A stretch of DNA of 37,817 nt from a virus: the IMG/VR virus record IMGVR_UViG_3300042906_001037, positions 1 to 37,817 of that record; one strand, written 5' to 3'. The first letter of the stretch is position 1. Each line of letters begins with the position of its first letter. The position numbers and the translations under genes are program-made. A model generated the notes under the pieces. The model ran no database searches and had not been told where the DNA came from. It was given only the letters and a program-made list of their open reading frames with translations. Positions 29,434-37,139 of the stretch are shown one piece after another.

Positions 29434-31266
29434 TTAATAAGTTTTTGAAACAGGTTCTTTTGATTCACTAGGTATTAACCTAACAATATAATCCTTAAAT
29501 CTTGAATCATTAAATGTAGTATCTAAAATTTGTTTTAGTTGTTCTGATGAAAGTCCCGCAGGAACTTTAACATCAACCTCAATTTTTCCTCCAACATCAA
29601 CAGTTCCTTTAGTTGTTTGAGTTGTTGTGTTGCTTTGCGTATTTTGTAATGTTTCTATTTTATTTCCTGACGACGCGTTTAATGGAGATGCGGAACTTGG
29701 TGATTTAACACCAGAAATCTCATTAATTTTTTGAAACCCACTTTTAAGTGTACTCTCACCAACTGTCCTATTTGTTAGTTTTGTTGCAATATTTTCACCA
29801 ACCTCTTTTAGTGTCTCAGTAAATCTTTTTTGAGATGCGTCTAAAGTAGTTCCAAGTCCATTTAATCCATTTGATAATACATCGGTAAGAGGTTTATTAC
29901 CCTCTTTTAAGTCTGTTGCAACCTTACCTAAAGTATCTAATATACCTTCACTTAAATCCCTATAATCTTTTGTTTTTCCAAATTTATCAGAAGTTTCCCC
30001 AAGAATTGTTTTACTCGCTCTTTGAGCACCTGCAAGACCTTGTCTTACTTGTTTTGGACTAGTAACTCCTTGTTCAAAAGCAACTCTCATCGCTTTAATA
30101 TCTGCCAACATTGCTTGGTCAATAGTAAGTTGTGACCTAGCAATCTCTTCTAATGTTTTAGGACCTTCTTTTTGTTCTTTAATCAATTTATCCATTTCGG
30201 TTTGAGTAACCTCACTTAACTTTTTAGTATACTCATTACCCTTGTCATCTGTAAGTTTAACTTCATAATCACCACCTTCACCCATTTTGGCAATATTGGC
30301 AAGATATTGTTTATCTTCCTCTTTGATATTCAAACCAGCCATATTAACCGCCGAAAGTCTTTGGTCTAACTCCGCAGCCGCAAGTCCCATTTTTGACATT
30401 TCTTTCGCACTAACCCCTGTTTGTTTTTCCATTTCTTTTAATGTTAAAACTCCTTGAGGATTAATCTTGAATGTTTTTGTCTTTTCGTCAAAATAAGTAT
30501 ATTGTTTTGCAACATCCGCTAAACTATCTTGTAATCCTGATGGGTCATTAATAGACATATTCATTAATTGGAATGGGTCTGCTAAATTACCCGCGGACAC
30601 ACCTAATCTTTGAAAAGCAGATGCAACTTCAATTGCGTTCTCAGGGTCAAGTACTTTTTCTGCTAACGCAAATGTTTGACCCATATCAAATCTCAACATA
30701 GACGCTTGAGCCGCCATTTTAGTTAACCCCTGAACACCACCAGCAAATTGGTATCGATTCATTTGGTCCATATTCTTAGTAACATCTGCCATTACCGCTT
30801 TGGTATTACCACCAATACTACGAACATAGTTAACAGAATCTTCTAATTGTTTTCCAACTTGTTCAATCCCAACACCAACATCTAAAAAGGCGTTACTTAA
30901 ACTCTCAGCACTACCCCCAACAACTTGGGTTGCTGCATAAAGTTTTTCTACATCTTCAGTGTTTGCAATAACATTACGTCTTGATGCATCTGCAATACCA
31001 ATCATTGTAGATTGAACATCTTTCATGTCTCCCCCTAAACGAGCAATTCTTGGAGCGGCGTCTGAAATTGACTTATACATTTCAGAAAGTCTCTCTTGTC
31101 CTTGTCCAAAGGTTTTATTAAGTTCGACTTGAGCATTATAAGTTTCCTCAATTGTCTTACCTAATGTTTGCCATGTTACTGTCGCCTCTTTTCCAAGTTT
31201 TTGAGCGAACGTTAACGATTCCTCAGTTCCTTCTTTTAATTTGTCTTTTTCGTCTCCTGCTGCCAT
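29434..31266 (-). CDS. gp29: Tail tape measure protein, gp29-like
   Basis: A 610-residue, largely helical, Ala/Gln/Lys/Thr-rich protein, close to the 590 residues of T4 gp29. It lies in the canonical place after tube and tail-assembly genes. Long helical stretches run from about 15 to 520 (for example FGQGQERLSEMYKSISDAAP, GGSAESLSNAFLDVG), then a low-complexity Ser/Asn/Thr linker (about 530-560). A compact beta/alpha C-terminal domain (GGKIEVDVKVPAGLSSEQLK) probably binds the baseplate. At the usual 0.15 nm per residue it would set a tail tube of about 90 nm, similar to T4. Start at 31266 follows a TATTTATA motif by 19 nt and the hairpin ending the tail-assembly pair. Confidence 0.88.
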   Translation of the reverse strand: MAAGDEKDKLKEGTEESLTFAQKLGKEATVTWQTLGKTIEETYNAQVELNKTFGQGQERLSEMYKSISDAAPRIARLGGDMKDVQSTMIGIADASRRNVIANTEDVEKLYAATQVVGGSAESLSNAFLDVGVGIEQVGKQLEDSVNYVRSIGGNTKAVMADVTKNMDQMNRYQFAGGVQGLTKMAAQASMLRFDMGQTFALAEKVLDPENAIEVASAFQRLGVSAGNLADPFQLMNMSINDPSGLQDSLADVAKQYTYFDEKTKTFKINPQGVLTLKEMEKQTGVSAKEMSKMGLAAAELDQRLSAVNMAGLNIKEEDKQYLANIAKMGEGGDYEVKLTDDKGNEYTKKLSEVTQTEMDKLIKEQKEGPKTLEEIARSQLTIDQAMLADIKAMRVAFEQGVTSPKQVRQGLAGAQRASKTILGETSDKFGKTKDYRDLSEGILDTLGKVATDLKEGNKPLTDVLSNGLNGLGTTLDASQKRFTETLKEVGENIATKLTNRTVGESTLKSGFQKINEISGVKSPSSASPLNASSGNKIETLQNTQSNTTTQTTKGTVDVGGKIEVDVKVPAGLSSEQLKQILDTTFNDSRFKDYIVRLIPSESKEPVSKTY

Positions 31267-31285
31267 AATTTGAATGGTGTTTTAA

Positions 31286-31293
31286 TATAAATA
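31286..31293 (-). promoter_or_regulatory. Late-promoter-like TATTTATA motif
   Basis: Exact TATTTATA on the minus strand, 19 nt before the tape measure ATG and directly after the preceding hairpin. Terminator followed by promoter is the same arrangement as before gp25. Function inferred. Confidence 0.5.
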
Positions 31294-31295
31294 CA

Positions 31296-31319
31296 AAAGG
31301 ACTGAGTTTTCAGTCCTTT
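31296..31319 (-). terminator. Stem-loop at end of tail-assembly pair
   Basis: A perfect 10-bp stem (AAAGGACTGA / TCAGTCCTTT) with a 4-nt loop. The stop codon of the out-of-frame 59-codon ORF lies within the stem. On the minus strand it is followed by a short T-rich stretch, so it is probably a terminator of moderate strength. Confidence 0.75.
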
Positions 31320-31489
31320 GAGTTATCTTCAATCCACTTATCTAATAAATATTTTCTAACAAATAGAGGCATTGCTTGAAAATCTTGATAAGTTATGTTC
31401 ATTAATTTGTTCAAATAGTAGAATTCATCTATCTGTCCTTTTCTATAATCAGAAGAAAGGACGAAAAAAGTCAACCCCAAATCCGACAT
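31310..31489 (-). CDS. Out-of-frame tail-assembly extension (candidate +1 frameshift product)
   Basis: An open frame of 59 residues in the +1 frame relative to the gp26-like gene, overlapping its last 41 bases. It can begin at ATG 31489 (MSDLGLTFFVLSS) or, more interestingly, be entered by ribosomes slipping at TTT-TTT-CGT. The downstream part reads YRKGQIDEFYYLNKLMNITY, then FVRKYLLDKWIEDN, a compact helical module. Its frame is open from well upstream of the overlap to a stop in the hairpin, 43 nt before the tape measure start. This is the genomic place of the T (GT) part of G/GT tail-assembly chaperones. Fusion would give about 293 residues (243 plus 50). That it is coding is likely; how it is translated is inferred. 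Confidence 0.65.
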   Translation of the reverse strand: MSDLGLTFFVLSSDYRKGQIDEFYYLNKLMNITYQDFQAMPLFVRKYLLDKWIEDNSKD

Positions 31490-32192
31490 TAACTGTCATC
31501 TTTTCTCCTGATGGGGTAATTACAACTCTACTTAAATCTAATCTTGGTTCATTATCATTCATAAATTTTCTTATGAATTTTGAATCCAAAATTGGCATTT
31601 GTTCGACAAATTTGGCTATTTCTGCTTTATCAGTAGTTCCATTTACTTCTATAATCTCTTTTTGTAATCTCCAAGTAACTTTTGGAACTACTCTTCCTTT
31701 AGGATATGATTCTTCCAACTTACTTATTTCTAAAACTTCACCATAAGTTAATGGTCTTAATTTAACGGTTGCCTGTGATTTAGGTAGTTGTATAATAAAA
31801 CTACCATCTTCATTAGGTATTTGACCATTAATAACATTTAATTCATCTAAAGGAACTGTTGCCTGAAATGATTTTCTTGTTGAAGGGTCGATTAAATTCA
31901 AATTAATCTCCGGTCCAAAACCAGTATTTCTTAAAAAGATTAAAACTGCCTCCACATCACCTTCTAACATATCCTCAACTTTTAAGTCCGGTTCATAGAT
32001 TTTACTTCTTAATAGTGTTGTGGTCATATCATTTCCACCCCCCATTAAAATGTTTTCATCATTAGCCGTTAGATATCCTACCTTGATAGATTTCTTTTTG
32101 TTTTTATAAAATATTCCTCCCGACGGTAGTGGTACTACATCGTGTGGTAACGTAAAATTTTGTTGTCCGTATTCGATTGCTTGATTTTCCAT
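31449..32192 (-). CDS. Tail/baseplate assembly protein, gp26-like; probable tape-measure chaperone
   Basis: A 247-residue protein between tail tube and tape measure genes. Its features (LPSGGIFYKNKKKSIKVGYL, TANDENILMGGG, then KVEDMLEGDVEAVLIFLRNT and LTYGEVLEISKLEE) resemble the T4 baseplate-hub assembly family of gp26 and also proteins that serve as tail-assembly chaperones (G/GT). The gene order tube, chaperone, tape measure supports the latter. Near the end it reads GVDFFRPFF-stop; the two Phe codons with the next Arg codon (TTT TTT CGT) form a probable +1 slip site into the overlapping ORF. A perfect 11-bp terminator-like hairpin with a T-run lies only 2 nt before its ATG, so expression should be lower than that of the tube. 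Confidence 0.75.
   Translation of the reverse strand: MENQAIEYGQQNFTLPHDVVPLPSGGIFYKNKKKSIKVGYLTANDENILMGGGNDMTTTLLRSKIYEPDLKVEDMLEGDVEAVLIFLRNTGFGPEINLNLIDPSTRKSFQATVPLDELNVINGQIPNEDGSFIIQLPKSQATVKLRPLTYGEVLEISKLEESYPKGRVVPKVTWRLQKEIIEVNGTTDKAEIAKFVEQMPILDSKFIRKFMNDNEPRLDLSRVVITPSGEKMTVNVGFGVDFFRPFF
31461..31469 (-). promoter_or_regulatory. Candidate +1 programmed frameshift site
   Basis: The minus strand reads TTT TTT CGT in the frame of the gp26-like gene, five codons before its TGA. Phe-tRNA (anticodon GAA) in the P site can re-pair from TTT to TTC, entering the frame that continues 50 codons. The TTT-CGT core equals the known influenza A PA-X slip site UUU-CGU. Function is inferred. Confidence 0.5.
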
Positions 32193-32194
32193 AT

Positions 32195-32230
32195 AAAAAA
32201 ATAACCGTAAAGTTTATGTCTTTACGGTTA
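32195..32230 (-). terminator. Rho-independent terminator between tail tube and gp26-like gene
   Basis: A perfect 11-bp stem (TAACCGTAAAG / CTTTACGGTTA, 32202-32212 and 32220-32230) with a 7-nt loop is followed on the minus strand by a T-run ending 2 nt before the next ATG. Position suggests strong reduction of transcription after the abundant tube gene. Confidence 0.85.
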
Positions 32231-32286
32231 AATATAATTAGTATTGATTTTTTATCAACACATATGTTTTTATTAATATTAAAAAA

Positions 32287-32775
32287 TTAATAAACTAATA
32301 CACAACGGTCCATTCTTAATGACACACTAATATCAGCAAGACCATCAGTACTGTACCCTAACGAACCAAAGTCAACACTAGTTAAGAATGTACCATACAG
32401 AATCCATTTTTCAACCACAACTCCTGTTGGGTCTAACATCTCAAGGTCAATATCTTTCTTGTAACCCGCAGCATAACCCATACGACCTGTAACAGATTCA
32501 GCATGTAAACGAACCCATTCCATAAGTGCTTGTGCCGCAGACGGTCCAATTGGGTCTCTAAATTTAACAGGTATTTCATCCCAGTTAAATCTTCCCGCAA
32601 CATAGGTTGATGTATTTAAAAATTGTATTTCAGTTGAAGCAATTTTAATTTTAGGTCTTGCAGTACTTTCTACAAACCATTCGTTAATCCCTAAGCTTGA
32701 TGGAAACCTTAGTATGAATCGATTCTGTCTTTTCGGTTCGTAAGGAATCGGCATTTTCATCAATAAATCAGCCAT
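32287..32775 (-). CDS. gp19: Tail tube protein, gp19-like
   Basis: The 162-residue protein equals the length of T4 gp19 (163 residues), the subunit of the inner tail tube. Visible family features: an N-terminal KRQNRFILRFPSSLGINEW, the central VKFRDPIGPSAAQALMEWVR, the YKKDIDLEMLDPTG segment and the final LADISVSLRMDRCVLVY strands. The whole protein forms the tube beta-barrel fold. It lies downstream of sheath, with a HAD gene inserted between them. A TATTTATG element lies 33 nt upstream and a strong hairpin follows the stop, so it may be a monocistronic, highly expressed late transcript. Confidence 0.94.
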   Translation of the reverse strand: MADLLMKMPIPYEPKRQNRFILRFPSSLGINEWFVESTARPKIKIASTEIQFLNTSTYVAGRFNWDEIPVKFRDPIGPSAAQALMEWVRLHAESVTGRMGYAAGYKKDIDLEMLDPTGVVVEKWILYGTFLTSVDFGSLGYSTDGLADISVSLRMDRCVLVY

Positions 32776-32808
32776 ATTATTTTAAATTAGTTTTTCTTTG
32801 TTTATTAT

Positions 32809-32816
32809 CATAAATA
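32809..32816 (-). promoter_or_regulatory. Late-promoter-like motif (one mismatch)
   Basis: The minus strand reads TATTTATG followed by ATAATAAAC, 33 nt before the tail tube ATG; one base differs from TATTTATA. Part of the same set of virion gene upstream elements. Confidence 0.45.
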
Positions 32817-32879
32817 TATCCAAATGGAAAATATTTTTATTGACTTTCTGAATTTAATTTATTATCATTATAATCCAGT

Positions 32880-32953
32880 CTAGTTTATTTAATTCTAGTT
32901 AATTTAACTAGTTTTTTATTTAATTATTTAATACTAGTTCTTTATTACTAGTT
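32880..32953. repeat. Array of five CTAGTT repeats
   Basis: CTAGTT occurs on the plus strand at 32880, 32895, 32908, 32934 and 32948, spaced 15, 13, 26 and 14 nt, as if one unit of a 13-15 nt ladder is missing. Spacers are A+T-rich (mostly TTTATT, AATT). It lies in the 176-nt gap between the HAD and tail tube genes, upstream of the tube start. It may be a binding-site array or a processing signal; nothing else was recognised in the gap besides the late-promoter-like motif. Confidence 0.6.
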
Positions 32954-33782
32954 AATATTCTTTTTTTATTCCTCCTGCAGTTGAATAAGTTTTTACAATA
33001 TTGTCTTCTTTGTCTTTGAAGTGTTTTTTCATAACTTCCACATTTCGAACATCATCATCCGAGAATCCAATAGTTGGTTTCGATGGTACAAAATTATTAC
33101 TCACTTCTTTTTTAAGGAACGCCTTTTTGTCTAATTTTGAAGAGATATCTTTAATATGGTCCACGAATTTATCCATTGCACGAACTTTAGCTTCTTCAGG
33201 ATTTGCAGCACCTTCAGGGTCGTTATAAGAAACAGGATGAAATCTACACATATCTAAATATGATTTAATTAATTCATCATCACTCATCTCATCATCTCCC
33301 GAAATACTTCTATATTTTTTTAAGTTTTTAATTAACTCATCTTTATCAATACCATTAAATCCTTCTATTATGTAATTGTAAACGGCTTGTTTTAAGGTAT
33401 TAGGATTATGTCCTCGAGCGGTTATTATAGAAAAGATAGAACCTCCGTTAATCGCCTCTCTAAAGTCGTCAAACGCTGGTCCGAGCTTAGCTCTCATAGA
33501 GTCAATCAAAAAGTTTTTATCTCCCGGTGTTTGAAAGTTTTTAAAAGGTTCTTCACCATATCCTACAACAGTCTCACCATCATATTCAAAAGGTTCTTTT
33601 CCTAATTGATGTCTGTATTCGGCAAAATCATCAGTACTCATACCAATTTCATCACCGGATTCAGTTTTAACCATAATTTTGGTTGGCATATGAACTATGT
33701 TATCATCCCAATCGAATGCATAATATTTCATATCAGGTGTACCCTGCTCGTCAATTCCTTCTTTTAATGTATTTCTTTTCAT
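32952..33782 (-). CDS. HAD-superfamily phosphatase between sheath and tube genes
   Basis: A 276-residue protein with the HAD phosphohydrolase motifs. Motif I is YYAFDWDDN with D24 (nucleophile) and D26 (acid/base). Motif II is the Thr of IITARGH (T121). A candidate motif III lysine is about K199 (EEAKVRAMDKF), and motif IV is GFSDDDVRN with D242-D244. The region 125-195 between motifs II and III is an insert, perhaps a cap domain. Substrate cannot be told; small-molecule phosphates or nucleic-acid 3' phosphates are possible. Its setting is odd for a soluble enzyme: directly after the sheath terminator and before the tail tube. No late-type motif with free path to the ATG is seen, so expression may depend on readthrough. 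All catalytic residues seem present. Confidence 0.88.
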   Translation of the reverse strand: MKRNTLKEGIDEQGTPDMKYYAFDWDDNIVHMPTKIMVKTESGDEIGMSTDDFAEYRHQLGKEPFEYDGETVVGYGEEPFKNFQTPGDKNFLIDSMRAKLGPAFDDFREAINGGSIFSIITARGHNPNTLKQAVYNYIIEGFNGIDKDELIKNLKKYRSISGDDEMSDDELIKSYLDMCRFHPVSYNDPEGAANPEEAKVRAMDKFVDHIKDISSKLDKKAFLKKEVSNNFVPSKPTIGFSDDDVRNVEVMKKHFKDKEDNIVKTYSTAGGIKKEY

Positions 33783-33790
33783 AATTGGCT

Positions 33791-33814
33791 AAAAAGTGGG
33801 GACGAATCCCCACT
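33791..33814 (-). terminator. Rho-independent terminator after tail sheath gene
   Basis: A perfect 8-bp GC-rich stem (AGTGGGGA / TCCCCACT) with a 4-nt loop, followed on the minus strand by TTTT. It begins 12 nt past the sheath stop and ends 9 nt before the HAD gene start. Confidence 0.88.
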
Positions 33815-33825
33815 TATGGTTTTTA

Positions 33826-36800
33826 TTAAATATTCTCGAACGATGCTCCTGTTGGAGTAATGAAGAATTCAATATCGATGAACTCTAACGCTTTCGTCGG
33901 TTTCAAGTAAATTTTACCTGTTAAAGTATTTCTATCTAAATCCTCAGGTGAAGATGAAACTGTTACACGGAAATCGTATAAACCTCGGTCTCTTCTAATT
34001 GAGTCTAAGATTGGGTTAACACTATCTAAGAATTGTTGTCTAACGATTTGGTCGTTTTGTTCGAACAATAATCTTACTGCCACCGCTGATATCAATTTAC
34101 GAGCTTGAAGTAATAATCTTCTTACATTCAATCTGTTAAGTGCTGTGTCAGCAATTTGTAATGTTTTATTACCCCAAATAACCGTACCAACATCTGAGAA
34201 AGTTGCGATAGGGTTAATTCTACCTTGGTAAAGTGTGTCTCTATCTTCTTGAGTCAACTTAACTCTCGCTTTAACAGAATTTACAAGACCTCTTGTGTAA
34301 CCCGCTGATGCGAACCACGGGAATGCAATGTTATCGGTTAATGCTAAGTTTCTACAAACTTCACCTGTAGCAGGTAAATAAATTTGTGTATTGTTAACAG
34401 TATCTCTTGTTAAAATCCAAGGATAGTAAGTTGCAGTATAGTTAGAGTCAATTCCAGTATTGTCCAAGTTGTCAACAGCTTCTTGAGGATAAATTATATC
34501 TTGAGGGTTTGTTGCATCCGGAGTATACATATTATAATCAGGTGTTGTTGCAATATAAACCGAGTCAGCTCTTTGGTATTGAATCATATCAATCGCCTCT
34601 TCAACTAAGTTAGAGTTATTGATGTAATCAATACTTGAAGTTGCAAACACGTTAATGTTTGTTGCCTCAGGATTTCTAAACGTTAAGATACCAAGTAAGT
34701 ATGCGTAGTAGTCAGTGTTAGCAAAATCTTGAGTATTGTTAGCAACTGTGATTCTCTTAAATAAACCACTACCTGTAGCGTTAGGGTATCTTGTAGAAGA
34801 CGATGCTCCCGCCAAGAATCCTGATTGACCTAATTGGAATCTATCTTGATTTGTTCTAAACTCTCTATAGATGTCCCAACCATCAAATCCACCCGCAAAA
34901 CATAAAGTATATTTTCTTGAGTAAATAAAGTAGTAAGGATTTTCTTGAGTTTCAGGGTCCTCTCTAAATTCAGCAGTACCACATTCAAATGCTGTTTGAC
35001 CACTAGTCAATGAACTATTTGAAATTGTAACTACTGTAGCACCTGAGTCCATGTGGAAACCTTTACTCACATAATTCCAAGCAGCTCCTTCAATTGGTTG
35101 AGGTGCAATAACCCAAGATTGTGGGTTTTGTCTACCTTTATAAGTTAAGAACGATTCGTCAATACCATATTGTGTTGAGAAACCTAAATAAGTTCTTCTA
35201 ACAATGTCACCCGGAGATTCAACTAAATTTGAACCACCTGTTGCAGCCCCAAACGGTGGGTTTGCAATAGTTTCACCAGGGAAGAAATATTTTGTTTTGA
35301 ATTTTGGAACCGGAGATGGGTTTAAGACATTATCATATTCTCTTTGAGTGTATCCTTCAAATCCACAAGGAATTGCATCGATTGGTGCCTCATCGGCCAT
35401 TTCAACCATTACATATTTTGAAAGTAATGCATATTCACCATTGGTTGTACCAATTTTCTTAGCAACAAAGTTGTTAGAGAATGGGTCCATATTACAGTTA
35501 GTGAATTTCTCAATAACAACCGGGTTAGAATCCGTGTCGAAGAAATTTCTCACCAACACATCAAATGTCATATTATTGAATGATAAGTTAGCGATTGATA
35601 CTTTAACCTCTAAATTTGCCGCGTCCCCATCAGAGATTGAAACAAATTTAAATAATTTATAAACTTTATTACCTCTTAATTCAGAAACTAAGAATGGTGT
35701 AACCGGTGATTGATATTGACCAACACTGTATGCAATTGATGAAGGATTTTCACTTCTAGCACCTGGTAATGCAACCAATTCAGGATTAATACCTCTAATA
35801 TAACCTTGGTTATAAGCGTAAGCCAATGACCCCGGATAAATTTCTTCAACAAACAAAGGAACTTCATTTCTTGCTTTTCCAAAATTATCAATACCTAATA
35901 CTTTAGTTATGAATTTTGAAGATGCTGCCGATAAGTTAGTTTCGAATGTGAAATTATCACCATCTTTAGTAACACCTGATAATCCAAATGACGCATAAGG
36001 GTTTTTATCTATACTTGAATATTGGTCAGTGTTTAACAATAACACATTATTCTCGTCGTTTACCTCATAAACCGGTCCGTGATTATCACTAGTTGAACTA
36101 TTAACATATAATGATAGACCTCTTGAACGAAGTGTTGCTACAACCATGTTGTTATATTCAGTATATGCGGTACCAATAAAAGTATAATACTCACCTGAGA
36201 TTGTTCCCGAAAAACTATCACTTACTCCTGTAACAATTGAATCAAACACATAATCAAATGAATAACCTGTGTAGGCGTTTCCTGTATAGTTATTAAAGTT
36301 TGCATAGAACCAAGAATCATTTTCACCTGCAGATAAATCATTATCCGCTAAATCAACACTATCAACACCATATGCATTTACCACCGCACCATATTGGTCA
36401 ATTAAATTCCAATAATCAAGTTCCGGAACAGGTCCGTAAGCAACTGCGGTAGTTGCAGATAATGATGGGTCTCCAACAATACTTAATATTGTGTTTGTAA
36501 TATCATTATCATATGTAGAAGTACTACCATCTGATAATCTATATTGTGTGTTAAAGTTTGCTTGAACCGCTGCCGGGAATGAACCACTAATAAAATTAAC
36601 AGTACCCGCACTTGTTGAACCTGTAAAAGATACAGACCAAGAAGTTGCTCCGGTTGGGTTTTGGATTACTGTTGTAGGGTCTACGTTAGCAGTAACTCTA
36701 ATACTCCAAGATGGACCTGCATCATATCCCGATAAACCTAAGATTCTTGTAACAAACAATTGATTCGATTGTTGCAAGTAAGATTTAGCGATGTATGCCG

Positions 36801-37038
36801 CTTCATATTTAGGGATTTGTGTGTTAACAAATTTGGTTGGTTCTGTTCCTCCGAAAAAGGCTTGGAATTCGTCGTAGTTTGTTATGAATACCGGTTCAAA
36901 TGCAGGACCTTTCAAAGTCTCACCAACTAAACCTAGGGTAGTAACACCCACACTTTGTGCTACGAATGATAAGTCAGTTTCAGAAGTGTATACACCCGGT
37001 GAAACGAAAACTTTTTGATTTGCTTGTGCTGTTGCCAT
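33826..37038 (-). CDS. gp18: Contractile tail sheath protein, gp18-like
   Basis: A 1070-residue sheath subunit. The N-terminus (VFVSPGVYTSETDLSFVAQS, then LVGETLKGPAFEPVFI and FFGGTEPTKF) and C-terminal domain (about 940-1070: ARKLISAVAVRLLFEQND, IRRDRGLYDFRV, LTGKIYLKPTKALEFIDIEF) are the conserved parts of T4 gp18-type sheaths that lock subunits together. It is about 400 residues longer than T4 gp18 (659 residues). The extra mass lies in the middle (roughly residues 100-700), with aromatic and Ser/Asn/Asp-rich stretches like surface-exposed beta domains. It starts after a TATTTATC element and ends at a strong terminator, consistent with high-level late expression as a single transcript. The start at 37038 gives the usual short N-terminal linker. 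Confidence 0.94.
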   Translation of the reverse strand: MATAQANQKVFVSPGVYTSETDLSFVAQSVGVTTLGLVGETLKGPAFEPVFITNYDEFQAFFGGTEPTKFVNTQIPKYEAAYIAKSYLQQSNQLFVTRILGLSGYDAGPSWSIRVTANVDPTTVIQNPTGATSWSVSFTGSTSAGTVNFISGSFPAAVQANFNTQYRLSDGSTSTYDNDITNTILSIVGDPSLSATTAVAYGPVPELDYWNLIDQYGAVVNAYGVDSVDLADNDLSAGENDSWFYANFNNYTGNAYTGYSFDYVFDSIVTGVSDSFSGTISGEYYTFIGTAYTEYNNMVVATLRSRGLSLYVNSSTSDNHGPVYEVNDENNVLLLNTDQYSSIDKNPYASFGLSGVTKDGDNFTFETNLSAASSKFITKVLGIDNFGKARNEVPLFVEEIYPGSLAYAYNQGYIRGINPELVALPGARSENPSSIAYSVGQYQSPVTPFLVSELRGNKVYKLFKFVSISDGDAANLEVKVSIANLSFNNMTFDVLVRNFFDTDSNPVVIEKFTNCNMDPFSNNFVAKKIGTTNGEYALLSKYVMVEMADEAPIDAIPCGFEGYTQREYDNVLNPSPVPKFKTKYFFPGETIANPPFGAATGGSNLVESPGDIVRRTYLGFSTQYGIDESFLTYKGRQNPQSWVIAPQPIEGAAWNYVSKGFHMDSGATVVTISNSSLTSGQTAFECGTAEFREDPETQENPYYFIYSRKYTLCFAGGFDGWDIYREFRTNQDRFQLGQSGFLAGASSSTRYPNATGSGLFKRITVANNTQDFANTDYYAYLLGILTFRNPEATNINVFATSSIDYINNSNLVEEAIDMIQYQRADSVYIATTPDYNMYTPDATNPQDIIYPQEAVDNLDNTGIDSNYTATYYPWILTRDTVNNTQIYLPATGEVCRNLALTDNIAFPWFASAGYTRGLVNSVKARVKLTQEDRDTLYQGRINPIATFSDVGTVIWGNKTLQIADTALNRLNVRRLLLQARKLISAVAVRLLFEQNDQIVRQQFLDSVNPILDSIRRDRGLYDFRVTVSSSPEDLDRNTLTGKIYLKPTKALEFIDIEFFITPTGASFENI

Positions 37039-37071
37039 TATCTAATTATTCTATTGCAGATTTATTTTATA

Positions 37072-37079
37072 GATAAATA
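37072..37079 (-). promoter_or_regulatory. Late-promoter-like motif for tail sheath (one mismatch)
   Basis: The minus strand reads TATTTATC followed by TATAAAATAA, 33 nt before the sheath ATG, in the 120-nt divergent gap shared with the plus-strand small gene. One base differs from TATTTATA. Confidence 0.45.
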
Positions 37080-37114
37080 TTCAATAAAATATCAAAAAAC
37101 TTTACTTTTAGATA

Positions 37115-37122
37115 TGTATTTG
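37115..37122 (+). promoter_or_regulatory. Possible Bacteroidota-like -7 element for the small plus-strand gene
   Basis: The plus strand TGTATTTG differs from TAnnTTTG at one fixed base and would place transcription start about 30 nt before the ATG at 37159. No clear TTTG lies at the -33 position, so support is weak. Confidence 0.25.
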
Positions 37123-37139
37123 TAAAGAGTATGAATTAA

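Noticed and set aside
31372-31746. Plus-strand ORF of 124 residues opposite the gp26-like gene
   Set aside because: It covers two overlapping minus-strand frames that have better support; its composition looks like an antisense translation.
33823-33831. TATTTAATA on the minus strand at the end of the sheath gene, resembling the late motif
   Set aside because: It has one extra base compared with TATTTATA and is separated from the HAD start by a strong terminator hairpin, so it is not counted as a promoter.
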